The notes beneath the pieces were generated by a model. The model did not search any database. It was not told the DNA's origin and was given only the letters and a program-made list of their open reading frames with translations. The position numbers were made by a program, and so were the translations under genes. From the NCBI GenBank assembly GCA_963970005.1, contig CAXAMN010022729.1, forward strand, positions 210,636 to 274,635: a stretch of DNA of 64,000 nucleotides, read 5' to 3'. Below, piece after piece: positions 33,688-43,160 of this stretch (within the stretch, counting starts at the first letter, position 1; each line of letters starts with the position of its first letter). The stretch comes from Durusdinium trenchii. Its lineage: Eukaryota > Sar > Dinophyceae > Suessiales > Symbiodiniaceae.

Positions 33688-35282
33688 CCATCAAGATTGA
33701 CAAGGATGGTAATTTTAAGAAGTTTAAGGCCAGATGGGTCTGTCGAGGCTTCCAAGATGCCCAGAAATGGGACCTTCAGACGGACTCGCCAACCGCGACC
33801 AGGTATGGTTTTCGCGTAGCATGTCAGCATGCTGCCTCTTCGTTCTGGGACCTGTTACACATCGACTTGAAAACTGCCTTTCTTCAGGGGGAACTTTACG
33901 ACCTCGAGCGACGCGTTATTCACGTTCAACTTCCGACCGACATCGGATTGCCGCCGTATCTCGTCGGATTGTGCACCCGTTCGGTGTACGGATTGAGTGA
34001 TGCGCCTCGTCGCTGGTGGAATCGACTCGACAAGTTTTTGCACTCGCTCGGATTAGTTCCGACTCGAACCGATCGGTGTGCGTACGTCTGCTACTCCGGA
34101 TGTTTGAAGGTTCCTAAGGCTGTGAACTACTCGTCAGAGGAGATGCCAGCCGAACCGGAACCGGTCTCATTCTACGTAGCAGGTGCGCCGCCGAACGAAT
34201 TCCACAACACAGCGGAAGAAGTTCGTAGGTCTTTACTCTGTGAAGAACGTCTGTTTTCGGTGTGTTACGGAAATAGGTCGGAGAAGACGGAAATGCGTAA
34301 ACAGCTTAAGGCAGAGGATGGAAAATGGACTCCTGTGATAGATCAGGAACTCCAGAATTTTCTTGACTCTGTAGAGCACAAGCTAGGTTGGCACCAATAT
34401 GCAAATGGCCATGCTCAAGTTGCGCATCGCGCTAAAGCTCTTCGCACTCCCGAACCTACGTATTCACGTTCACGTTTTTGTTTTCGGACTTCGATAGTTA
34501 AGCGTAAGGGTGTTTGGTGGCTTCTCGAGACAAACAGTGATATTCGCAACGAGAAGAATACAGTGACGTTAGAGGAAGAAGCTGAAACGCTTGTCAGTAT
34601 TTTTCTTCCTGCAGAACATACGTATACTGTGACACAAACGCCTCAGCTTACACCTGAAGTTGTGGAAGAGTTGCTTGAGCATTTTATGGACCCTGTGCAT
34701 GGCAGTAATTCTAAGAATAGGTCACCCATTGGTATGTGTTGTTTACATGTTGATGATCTTTTTGTGACAGGTAATGATATGTTTTTGAAACAGTTCAAGG
34801 ATATTGTGAAGTCACAGTTTAAGATTGGACATGAGGACACTAATGACCTGATGTTTACTGGACAACGTGTTGCTTGGAAGATGCAAGAGAAGACCAAGAA
34901 GAAGGAGTATATCTCAGTAGAGCAATCCCTTTGTGTTCAAGAGCTGACTGAGATCATCATTCCAAAAGGTTTGAAGGATGAGGACAAGTGTGACAAGGAC
35001 ATGCACACAGCCTTCAGATCCCTTCTTGGCAGCATAAACTGGTTACAATCCAGAACACAATTCCAAGCATGCTACCATCTCTCAAGGTCAGCATCAGCAT
35101 CAGCAGGACCTACAATAGGTGATTGCAAGGCCCTGAACAAGCTGTGCAAACAAATCGTGACTGACCCTATGGAGTTACGGTTTTGGCCACTTGAAGGTAG
35201 TCCACGTTTAATTGCTATGCCAGATGCCGCATTCAGGAACAACAGCGACAAATCCTCTAAGAGAAATAGCATAAGAACAATA
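33688..35282 (+). CDS. Copia reverse transcriptase and start of RNase H
   Basis: The frame opens right after a TAG at 33679-33681 and runs VLTIKIDKDGNFKKFKARWV. It holds the RT fingers/palm motifs DLKTAFLQGELYDLERRVIH, VGLCTRSVYGLSDAPRRWWN and the catalytic CLHVDDLFVTGND (the HVDD form of YVDD, about 34745). The start of RNase H is seen as LIAMPDAAFRNN (first catalytic Asp). The annotated 3-prime end is artificial: frame continuity is lost at 35259, where the AT-rich insert begins. The link to the upstream spacer needs a one-nucleotide frame change within a 7-nt overlap of the two frames. Confidence 0.88.
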
Positions 35283-35695
35283 TGAATTAATATGAGGAGG
35301 TTAGCGGCTATAGTGCCTATATATTTTGGGAGTGATAATATATGAAAGAACATAAATTAAAAAGAGAGGATGCAGTCTATGGGTTATTCGCGAGTGAAGG
35401 ATCATAAGATAGAAAAATAATAAGGGAGACAATATAATAGAAAGAATCCTATATGCTAAGGCTGTGATCAGTCAATATGAATGAAAAATATAATAAAGAA
35501 TGTCCCTGCGGTTGACTGTAAATTAAGGGTGTAAGAGTGAATGAATAATATAATGAAAAACAAATATTAATGAAATGAAATTAAAAGATACCAATAAATA
35601 AGAGAAATGTAAATGAAAGATAGATATAATGAATGAATAAGTAAGAATAATCCCTAATGAAAATAAATAAGGAAAAGAAATCGTAAATAAAATAT
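35259..35695. other. 437-bp AT-rich insert in RNase H
   Basis: Strongly A-rich on the plus strand and unlike all surrounding DNA. It begins AAGAGAAATAGC and ends AAATAAAATAT. Removing exactly this block restores the RNase H frame. There is no target duplication, no terminal repeat, no GT/GC...AG boundary and no group I or II core that I can identify. It has a 7-bp stem CAGTCAA/TTGACTG around 35475-35525. Confidence 0.8.
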
Positions 35696-36265
35696 CAACG
35701 TGCCATGGTTATTTTTATGGGTGAGCAAAGGAAGGCAAAACAGAAGAACACTAGAGGCTCACTTATTCTCTTTGAATCTTCTAAGATCAAGAGAACAACC
35801 CTGTCTACAACTGTTGCAGAGTTGTATGCGTTCATGAAGTGTTATGGCACTTGCCAAATGCTTAGAGGCTTGATCAAGGACATTACAGGCTACTCTACTG
35901 ACATTCACATGCGCACTGATGCTAATAATCTTGTGACTACAGCTAGTACTACTCATGTTCCTGAGCAACAGGAGACTATTCATATGATCCAAATGCTTAG
36001 GAAGGAAGCATGCTCTGGTGCAATAGCTGACTTGTCACATATACGCACTCAGTGGTGTCTTGCTGACTGTCTTACTAAGAAGTCTGCTAGTCCTCAAGCT
36101 TTGATAGATGCAGTACGCAGTGGTTGTTTAAAGGAAGTTGATGCACATCCACCTTTTAGATCTCTTATTGAACACAAGGCATATTTGCGTGGATGGCTTC
36201 CTACAGTATGCACACATGTTGGCTTTTCACATGATGTGTTGTATCTTGGAGATTCTTTGCACTGA
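35696..36265 (+). CDS. Copia RNase H, C-terminal part
   Basis: Continues RNase H after the AT-rich insert. It carries the catalytic Glu in TTVAELYAF, the Asp in MRTDANNLVTT, and the C-terminal IRTQWCLADCLTKK, the copia form of the H..AD.LTK block. It ends at 36265. An ATG occurs at 35705, but this is a polyprotein segment and not an independent gene. Confidence 0.9.
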   Translation, partial: QRAMVIFMGEQRKAKQKNTRGSLILFESSKIKRTTLSTTVAELYAFMKCYGTCQMLRGLIKDITGYSTDIHMRTDANNLVTTASTTHVPEQQETIHMIQMLRKEACSGAIADLSHIRTQWCLADCLTKKSASPQALIDAVRSGCLKEVDAHPPFRSLIEHKAYLRGWLPTVCTHVGFSHDVLYLGDSLH

Positions 36266-36467
36266 GAGTGAGAGGAGAGAATTCAATGCATGTGTTTTTG
36301 TTTGAGAGAAATTTGAATTTCTTTCATGAATTTGTGCCTGCGGCTCAAATTAGCTTGGCAAGATCAGCACTTTTCTTTCGAAGACTATTGCCTTGCATCG
36401 TTGACTACCTGTCATTTCTAAGACTTAGGACACTGGCCTCTGACCGGTGGACTTTGTATCAACAGAG

Positions 36468-39400
36468 ATGGCCGGTCAGGGAGCGTCCAATCCGGTCAAC
36501 ATCTTTGAATATGCTCGAAACTGGTCACAAAAGGTTCCCTGGGGACAACCTCAGAACTGGGCAAATCGTTTGAGACGCCCACGTGCGCCGGTTGAGTTCC
36601 ATAAGAACTCAGAGCAGGATGAATTGATCTTAACTGACATTCTTGCAATGTGTTTGGCACCTGAGAACCATGCTAAGTTTAACTTTCGAGTACGATGGTT
36701 CGCAGAGATTGCCAGATACGCTCTTGGCTATGTCACCCAAGAGGAAGAGGATGAATATGAGAGAAGCAGACAGTTCGTGGCAACAAGAGTCGCGTGGAGG
36801 CAAAACGATTATGGAAAGATAGCCACGGGGCTCAACTATATGCTACGACATGATCGTTCTCTCGACAGGTTGATGGACAATAGGGCAATGATCGAGCTTA
36901 TGCCTCTGATTACAGAGGGAACTGCTCGTATGCCATCACCTTTCCGTATTTATCCTAATGCCTTCTTTGCTATAGTGCATAGCGATGAGAAGCAAAGATT
37001 TCATTTGGTGATTCGCTTGGACAAGAATGTTTGGCATAACACAGGACATCAATACGATATGCCCTTCTCCATGCGTTTGGGAGTGAACCAAGGGCATACA
37101 GGACTCTCATGTAACATCAGTCCAGGGAAGTTGAATCATAGATTGACTTCTGTTGAGGCAAGATGTTTAGGACATGTTTTTCATGTTACCAGGAAAGAGA
37201 ACTGGGCCAGCATTGAGAGGTATGGTTTGATGAGAGATCCACAAAGTTGGAATAGAAGGAACAGAGGTGAAGGAAGAGATTATGTTCATTTCATGTACAG
37301 CAATCCACAAACCTTGCCTTACATTCCTTTAGGTCCAGGTACAGTGGTTCCAAGGGACTATAATCAGCCCTTGTATGTGAAGCTTGACGTGATTCGTTGG
37401 CTTCAGGCTGGACTTCTTCTGTACTTCAGCAACAATGGAGTGGTGCTTGCACATTGTGATGTAGAGCCCACATACTTGGACATTTGTGTGGATGAACCAC
37501 GACCAGAAGATGCTCCAGAGCCAGCTAAGGAGTTGATTAACCCTCTGCCAGCAGAGAAGATAATGGAGAAGATCAACAGAGAGAAGGAGCAACAACACAG
37601 ATTGCGAGCCTTGTTCACAAGACTCTCTATTGACATGCCATATGCCAGAGAACTTCTCAGGAGGATTCATGCCGATGAGCCTGAGACAAAACAAGCTAAG
37701 AGGCATATGTCTCTTTGGTTGGATGAGCTGAGCTATCGCTTCAAGCAGGAGGAAGAGATTGGTCGTGTCATGCACCTTGTGTCTGAACTTGTTTGTGACT
37801 TTTTCATCAAGGTGCTTCCCAAGTGGGTTCTTGACCACTCGATCTTGTGGGAAGAGTTTATGATTTTGGATCCAGACACAAATCTCCCAGCTTACAAGAC
37901 TTCAGAGGCCGCCTTACAAGCAGAAGTGAATCCAGAGAAGTATCATACACATTTTGCTATGAACTTCAAGAAATTCAGGTTTTCTGCAAGAGTGGTGTGG
38001 TATTTGATTGACCGTGACAGGAATCATTTAGAGAGTTTTCTTCACAACTCCAACAGCAGATTTGTGCAACATGCATGCTATCAACTTCGTGAATATGTTC
38101 AAGCGCGTGTTGCAGTTTCTGATCCCTTGTATGAGATGATCAAGAAAGAAGAGTTTGAACGCCAATACAATTCCAAGTTTTTGGAGGCGATTTCTTGCTC
38201 TCGTGTTGTAGTTGAGCCTGTGAGTTCAGGGACGTATGAGCCATCATCGAAGCTGAACTTAAAGGTACTACAAAACATTCTGAAGGGTGTCTACAAGATC
38301 CAGAAGAATGAGGAGCTTGCCAGAGAACGTGAGGAAGAAGAAGAACAGGCAGCTCAAAACATCTCAAACTTGTTAGCAGATGATATGGAGCTTGATTTTG
38401 ATGATGACAACGTACCAGTATGGCGCTCCATTGTCAACAAGTATAGAGAAAGTGATCAGGCGCTACAAAGAGAAGCAGTGAAGATCACTCATCTTTTCAA
38501 GGACAAAAAGGACAATGAGAAGGCAACAGAAGTTTTCAGTTCAGAGAAGACAGATTTTCATGAGACCTCAGAACCTCTTACAAGGACCATGGGAGAAAAT
38601 CTTGTAGAGGACTTGCTCACCAAGAATGTCGCAGAACAAGCTTTTGAGGCAGGTGAAGAAGTTCCTCCTTACACAAGAGTCTCCACTATCGCTGGTGGAA
38701 TCTACACTGGTAGTCTGATGTTGACGAAAGATGAAGATATGGAAGAGGAAGTCCCTGAAGAAGATCCTGCAGTTGAACCTGAGAAAGATGAAGAAATGTT
38801 TGATGAGAGTGCAGGTACTTTTCCTTCAAAGATGGAAGTTGACCAGGAGGAAGCCAAGGAGGAGTCAACACCATACTTTCTGTCAAGAGAGATAGGTGAG
38901 GACTCAGCTGCATCGCACTTACCATCAGGTGAGATGGATGCCAACCTTGATGATACTTCAGGTCAGCGGAAATCTAAGAGAAGCCGCCTGAATAAGATTC
39001 CTGATCTTCATTTTCATGAAGAAGTTCAGGATGATGCAACTCTTGAGGAGAAGAAGAAGGCGGTGAAGAAGATAAGAGAGGTCAGAGAGGATGATGGAGA
39101 GAAGAAACTGGAGGCTGAAATCCAAGAGTCCTTTCCATCTGAAGTAGTTGTTGATAAAGATCCTGTGGATGCTGACAATACCTATGAGTTGCATACCTCA
39201 CCTTTGAGGTTGCTGGGAGAGCTTACAGAAGTCCCAGGTGTTGGCTTTTATCAACTATGCTTCAGGGAAACTCACGCAAGATTGCTGAACCATGTTCGTT
39301 TCAGAAAAGGTGAGGTTTCCCATCCTCATTATCAGTCGAGGATCAACGAGGATGATTTTGTTCGATCCATTCGAAAAGTCTGTCCAGTACCTCCACCTGA

Positions 39401-39485
39401 TTGTTATGAACACGACTCAGAGCATGATTTGAAGAGGTTTTTCATCAATGATGACCGCATCAGTTATTTGGATGGCAAGTACTAG
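36468..39485 (+). CDS. KptA/Tpt1-like RNA 2-prime-phosphotransferase domain protein
   Basis: Starts at ATG 36468 (MAGQGASNPVNIFEYARNW); 1005 codons to TAG. Residues ~110-345 match the KptA/Tpt1 family (NAD-dependent removal of the splice-junction 2-prime phosphate from tRNA): GLNYMLRHDRS with the paired catalytic Arg-His (127-128), FAIVHSDEKQRFHLVI, VNQGHTGL (207-210 NQGH), LGHVFHVTRKENWASIERYG, YVHFMYS, VPRDYNQPLYVKLD (Arg 296) and LYFSNNGVVLAH. The Arg that normally precedes ANQGH by one residue is Gly here, with an Arg two residues further upstream, so activity is uncertain. The rest is helical and acidic and I do not recognise it. It lies where some retroelements keep an env-like ORF, in a different phase from RNase H. 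Confidence 0.78.
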   Translation: MAGQGASNPVNIFEYARNWSQKVPWGQPQNWANRLRRPRAPVEFHKNSEQDELILTDILAMCLAPENHAKFNFRVRWFAEIARYALGYVTQEEEDEYERSRQFVATRVAWRQNDYGKIATGLNYMLRHDRSLDRLMDNRAMIELMPLITEGTARMPSPFRIYPNAFFAIVHSDEKQRFHLVIRLDKNVWHNTGHQYDMPFSMRLGVNQGHTGLSCNISPGKLNHRLTSVEARCLGHVFHVTRKENWASIERYGLMRDPQSWNRRNRGEGRDYVHFMYSNPQTLPYIPLGPGTVVPRDYNQPLYVKLDVIRWLQAGLLLYFSNNGVVLAHCDVEPTYLDICVDEPRPEDAPEPAKELINPLPAEKIMEKINREKEQQHRLRALFTRLSIDMPYARELLRRIHADEPETKQAKRHMSLWLDELSYRFKQEEEIGRVMHLVSELVCDFFIKVLPKWVLDHSILWEEFMILDPDTNLPAYKTSEAALQAEVNPEKYHTHFAMNFKKFRFSARVVWYLIDRDRNHLESFLHNSNSRFVQHACYQLREYVQARVAVSDPLYEMIKKEEFERQYNSKFLEAISCSRVVVEPVSSGTYEPSSKLNLKVLQNILKGVYKIQKNEELAREREEEEEQAAQNISNLLADDMELDFDDDNVPVWRSIVNKYRESDQALQREAVKITHLFKDKKDNEKATEVFSSEKTDFHETSEPLTRTMGENLVEDLLTKNVAEQAFEAGEEVPPYTRVSTIAGGIYTGSLMLTKDEDMEEEVPEEDPAVEPEKDEEMFDESAGTFPSKMEVDQEEAKEESTPYFLSREIGEDSAASHLPSGEMDANLDDTSGQRKSKRSRLNKIPDLHFHEEVQDDATLEEKKKAVKKIREVREDDGEKKLEAEIQESFPSEVVVDKDPVDADNTYELHTSPLRLLGELTEVPGVGFYQLCFRETHARLLNHVRFRKGEVSHPHYQSRINEDDFVRSIRKVCPVPPPDCYEHDSEHDLKRFFINDDRISYLDGKY

Positions 39486-40871
39486 GTCGATCCAAAGGCC
39501 TTTGAAGGGGCAGAGCATGCTCGAGAAGAATTGGAGGATACGAAGAAGGAACTTAAGAAGGAACTGGAATCATATGGTCCCAATGGACCCAGTTGGGACT
39601 TTGCCACCTTCTATGAAGAGCTGTGCAGAAGGTTCCTCAAGGGAAGAATGGAAGAACAATATGGAACCAATTTATCGGCCAGCTCAGAGTCCTTGACGTT
39701 TTTATCCTGGAACTATGGCAACATGGTTCGTGGTCAGAAGTACACCACACCAAGGTTTCTCCAAGGACTTGATAGTGCAATGAGGCCACGCAAACAGAGC
39801 GCCATGTCACTTCAATACGAGCAATTTGAGAACAACCTTTTCTTCAATATGCTCTTCTTTTTGCGTGCACATGTCGTGATTCTCCTGGAAGCTCATCTCC
39901 TTGTTCCTGCCAAGGAATTCATTGAGCAAAAGAATTGGACAGTTTGTTTCAATGATTGGGAGAATCTTGCAGTGATGCCTAGATTGGCACCAGGTGGATA
40001 TGTCAAGATCATTGCTGGACATGACCAAGACCTTGGTCACTGTGAACAGCGTGATGTAACTTGGGCTATCTACGAGATTTGTTTTGATTTGTTTTGGAAA
40101 ACAAGGCCTCGTCAAGATTTCAAGGATGCAGACTTTGAATTTGATGACTATGGTCCTGAAGACCAGCGTGTTCCACTTACTAGAGCGAACATGCATACCA
40201 TCAGAGTCTATACACACCGTGCTGTGGATGCCCACCTACTGACAGGAGAACAGACAGCATTGATGCTTTATGAGTGTTTTGTCTATGAGGTGGACATCAT
40301 TTCTGGTGATGCAAATAGTTTAGCCTACAGAATGTCTGGGTACAAAAGGCAGCCAATGGCTAACTATTATTACAGCACCATGCAGCATTGGATCCGCAGG
40401 TTTTCAGAAGCCCGTGTAAAAGCAGATCCTGGTATCAAAGCACCTATTCCCAGAACATTTTACAGTTCATCTTCACAGGTCCTCAAGCAGTGCGAAGATT
40501 ACTTTGAGAAACGCTGGGAAGAATACTCTAATAAAGAGAAAGAAGTATACCAGGGATCAAAACTTGGCGATACATGTTTGTCTACCATTGTGGAATGGGG
40601 TCATTCGATGAGTGAAGAGGAATATGAAAATTCCACAGTGAGCACGAAGGAGTTCATCTGTAATTTCTCAGAGAACTTTGAGGACAGTCATGGTCCAATG
40701 TTTATTTCACTCAGACCCGCTTCCTATTCATCTGGAGACAGAAGACAGTATCGCATGGGAGCAACTCTTCATGAGGCGAAATTGCGGAGGAAGGAGAGAC
40801 AGAAAGAGAATAAAAGGAAAGGAAGGCCGCCAACTTCTGATCAAGCAGCTCCATCGACTGCAGCGGCATGA
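39486..40871 (+). CDS. EEP-fold (nuclease/phosphatase-like) domain, after in-frame TAG
   Basis: Same frame as the upstream ORF and separated from it only by the TAG at 39483-39485; no ATG lies near the start. The sequence resembles the endonuclease/exonuclease/phosphatase superfamily. Counting from codon 39531: LTFLSWNYGN (Asn 61, metal/phosphate side), VVILLEAHLL (metal-binding Glu 120), VDIISGDANSLAYR (GDxN, 260-262) and EDSHGPMFISL (His 387, in place of the usual SDH). The C-terminus is basic (RRKERQKENKRKGRPP). Some spacing and the last motif are unusual, so it may be divergent or inactive. An APE-like enzyme is expected in LINEs, not in an integrase-using copia element. Confidence 0.62.
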   Translation, partial: VDPKAFEGAEHAREELEDTKKELKKELESYGPNGPSWDFATFYEELCRRFLKGRMEEQYGTNLSASSESLTFLSWNYGNMVRGQKYTTPRFLQGLDSAMRPRKQSAMSLQYEQFENNLFFNMLFFLRAHVVILLEAHLLVPAKEFIEQKNWTVCFNDWENLAVMPRLAPGGYVKIIAGHDQDLGHCEQRDVTWAIYEICFDLFWKTRPRQDFKDADFEFDDYGPEDQRVPLTRANMHTIRVYTHRAVDAHLLTGEQTALMLYECFVYEVDIISGDANSLAYRMSGYKRQPMANYYYSTMQHWIRRFSEARVKADPGIKAPIPRTFYSSSSQVLKQCEDYFEKRWEEYSNKEKEVYQGSKLGDTCLSTIVEWGHSMSEEEYENSTVSTKEFICNFSENFEDSHGPMFISLRPASYSSGDRRQYRMGATLHEAKLRRKERQKENKRKGRPPTSDQAAPSTAAA

Positions 40872-41769
40872 AACTCAGAGCGGAAGCTAATTTTAATGAT
40901 AGCTAGGAAGTGAAGATACTTCTGATCATAGTTGATACTTTGCTTCCAGGCTTGACTTTAAGTTGCCAGGCTGAAGTTTTACACTTTAGCATGCAGATAA
41001 ATACAGTTTTACAAAACAGATATTATCTGCAGGTAGGTATGGACAGTTTTTCAGAACTGATGATAACTACCACAGCCGCTCTTTTGAAATGACCTCTAAT
41101 GGACAACCATTCATGGTTGATGATTAAGTCATTTCATAAGTCTGCATTTGTAGTGCTAGTTTTGTACATACATTTGCCGGTGTCTCCTTCCTTTTTTTTT
41201 GATGTCAATGAGAAAGGGTCCTTTTGATGCAGTTCCATTTTTATTTAAGTCCTGTGTGTGGAAGCGGCCGAGGCCACTTTTAGAGAAGAACAATCCTCGG
41301 ACCGAGAGTTGACGCTCCTTGCATTCTGCAAGGCATCTTAATTCGTTGCAGTTTGTGCGGTCTTGAATTTTTAGTTCTTCGTTACGCGAGTGTCGTTTAC
41401 TGCTTTTACAGGTCTCTGTGCAAGAAAACCGCTTTCCCTTGAATTTAAGTTTCTTTTAAGCTCTGGCTATTTAAGAGCTATTGAGCGCCGGTACACGGTG
41501 TCTTCCCCGGTGAACAATACAGTCTCCAGCCGAGATACATTGTCTTTGACTTTGTATTTGAGGTGAGTCAGCTATTGCTCCCTCACTGTATTTAGTATAC
41601 CTAGAGATTACCTTTTCTAAAGTGTGAAATACACTGGAATTGGTAAGTACAGGGCACCGTGGTTTCCTTTTAAGCTTACAAGAGCTTGCTGGACTGTTTT
41701 AGCCTTACGGTAGAAAAATAGTGTGCGACATACGCAATAGGCAGGAGTGGACATGAATTTTGTGCCTGC
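40872..41769 (+). other. 3-prime untranslated region of the copia element
   Basis: About 900 bp without a significant frame. A T-run lies at about 41193. No clear polypurine tract abuts the 3-prime LTR; the nearest purine-rich word is GGCAGGAGTGGA, about 20 bp upstream. Confidence 0.6.
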
Positions 41770-41939
41770 TGAAATGTAGAGGCCTACTTGTACAGGTTCC
41801 ACTCCAGTGGCCTATCTAGTGTGTCCATGCTTGACTGCCATAAGGCTCAAGACGCTAAGAGGTATAGGATAAGACTCTGCGTGAGCAAAAGACACTAGCG
41901 GTCTGCACCTCTACCGTGTACGCCCTAGTCACTCTTTCA
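41770..41939 (+). repeat. 3-prime LTR, 170 bp
   Basis: Base-for-base the same as 26584-26753 as far as I can read, followed by eight Cs. Confidence 0.95.
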
Positions 41940-43160
41940 CCCCCCCCGACGAACAGAATCAACTCTTACAGGACCAAACTCAATGCACAATCCCAACTCC
42001 TGATTGTAATACATTTTTGCTAAAGCAAGGAGAACTCAGGTAGCTCAAGCTACCTTTCGTGATCATTCCAGGTACTCTTTGTAGAGCAGCAAAGGGGCTG
42101 GTTGTTCATGAGGATCTAAAGTACTAGCGACGTTCATCTTCATGAACTTGGTGGTTCAGGACTTCATGAAAGTATGAAAGATCACTCTTCTAGGACCATT
42201 CCATCTTGGGCGAATGCCTTTCAAAAGCATTGTCCAAACTTTGTTTTCCCTTGGTGCACAAACTTGTGGTCCCATCGTTTCTTCCAGACCATAGAAAGGT
42301 GCAAATTGGATGACGGACCGTGGAGTTTTTGAGCTCGCTCATGATGCGAAGAGCCCGGGTGCGACGAACAACATTTTCTGCCTCTTTTCGTTGTTGAGCT
42401 CGTCGTGCGTAGTCATCACCATCAAAGACCGACATGAAAGCGAAAGTACGCACGTCCTCGTCGGAGATGTGATAGCCCTTCCCCTAGCACCATGGGAAGG
42501 AGGAACTGCCGTTGGTGTACTCCGTGGATTTCATCGCTGCTGTTGCAAGATGTAGGGTGATGATTGGATCATGCGTTTGAAAACCAAGGTGAGTGGCTGA
42601 GGCCGTCAGTTGGATGTCCTGTGCAAAACTGGAAGGGTTTCGGCCCACGATGCACAGTAAGCTGGCTGCGCTGTGAGTACTGCCGGTGTCAGACCCCGAC
42701 CTGCTTGGAGAGGGATACGCGCTGAGGCAAGGCTGGCGACCGGGAGTTCAAGAAAACCCTCCACTGCTTCCAGGCTACTTTGAGTCAGTTTTCTTGGGTG
42801 CTACAAAGAATGAACCGGTAGCTGTTGAAAGCGATGCAGCTGCTGCTTCCTCGGCAGTTTGTTTCTCCTCTTCTTCCTTCCTTTTGCGTTCATCTGCTTC
42901 TCTCTGTTCCTGATCCTTCAGTACATCCTCAAGACCTCTATCAACGCGTCCTGTGTCAAACCTTGACCTCCGGTCGGACTGGTAGCACTGACAGGAGCTG
43001 GTGGTGGGTCCACATAAGCACTCGGTGTTGGACTCGTTGGTGCCGGTACATTCGCTGGAATGGTAGGACCATTCGTACCACCACTTTCTCTTTCCGGTGG
43101 TGGACTTCTCTCACGATCCCGTCGCCTCGTTGGCGATGCTGACTGCTTTGGCGACAATCT
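41940..43160 (-). pseudogene. Old retroelement gag-like remnant, right flank
   Basis: Minus-strand frames with shifts between them: SPTRRRDRERSPPPERES and IPANVPAPTSPTPSAYVDPP (43157-42960), a highly charged helix EQREADERKRKEEEEKQ (about 42900), then FMSVFDGDDYARRAQQRKEA and VVRRTRALRIMSELKNS (42435-42310). The composition is that of copia-type gag in dinoflagellates. It is the likely upstream half of the element whose other half is at 25940-26583. Confidence 0.45.

Larger units (their letters stand above)
26584..41939 (+). mobile_element. 15.4-kb Ty1/copia retrotransposon with extra ORFs
   Basis: Bounded by 170-bp direct repeats (26584-26753, 41770-41939) that begin TG, end CA and look identical. 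The insertion site is a C-run, so the target duplication is some number of Cs (8 on each side). A TGGTAGCGGAGC primer-binding site begins at 26755. Gag, protease and integrase precede reverse transcriptase and RNase H, the copia order. A further 4.4 kb after RNase H holds two extra coding segments in one frame. Three lesions disable pol: a 722-bp foldback element (31141-31862), a frameshift at about 33685, and a 437-bp AT-rich insert (35259-35695). Without the two inserts it would be about 14.2 kb, very long for copia with such short LTRs. Confidence 0.93.

Noticed and set aside
35259-35695. AT-rich insert as a spliceosomal, group I or group II intron
   Set aside because: No GT/GC...AG ends, no GTGYG start or domain V, and no group I core or terminal G; the boundaries do not fit any of these.
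36268-36573. Small plus-strand frame after RNase H
   Set aside because: It overlaps the start of the KptA-like ORF in another frame and has no motif.
36468-37500. KptA-like domain as a PARP/ART toxin
   Set aside because: The order RH, KQRF, NQGH, W..I...GL, SNNGV is that of Tpt1/KptA, not of toxin ADP-ribosyltransferases.
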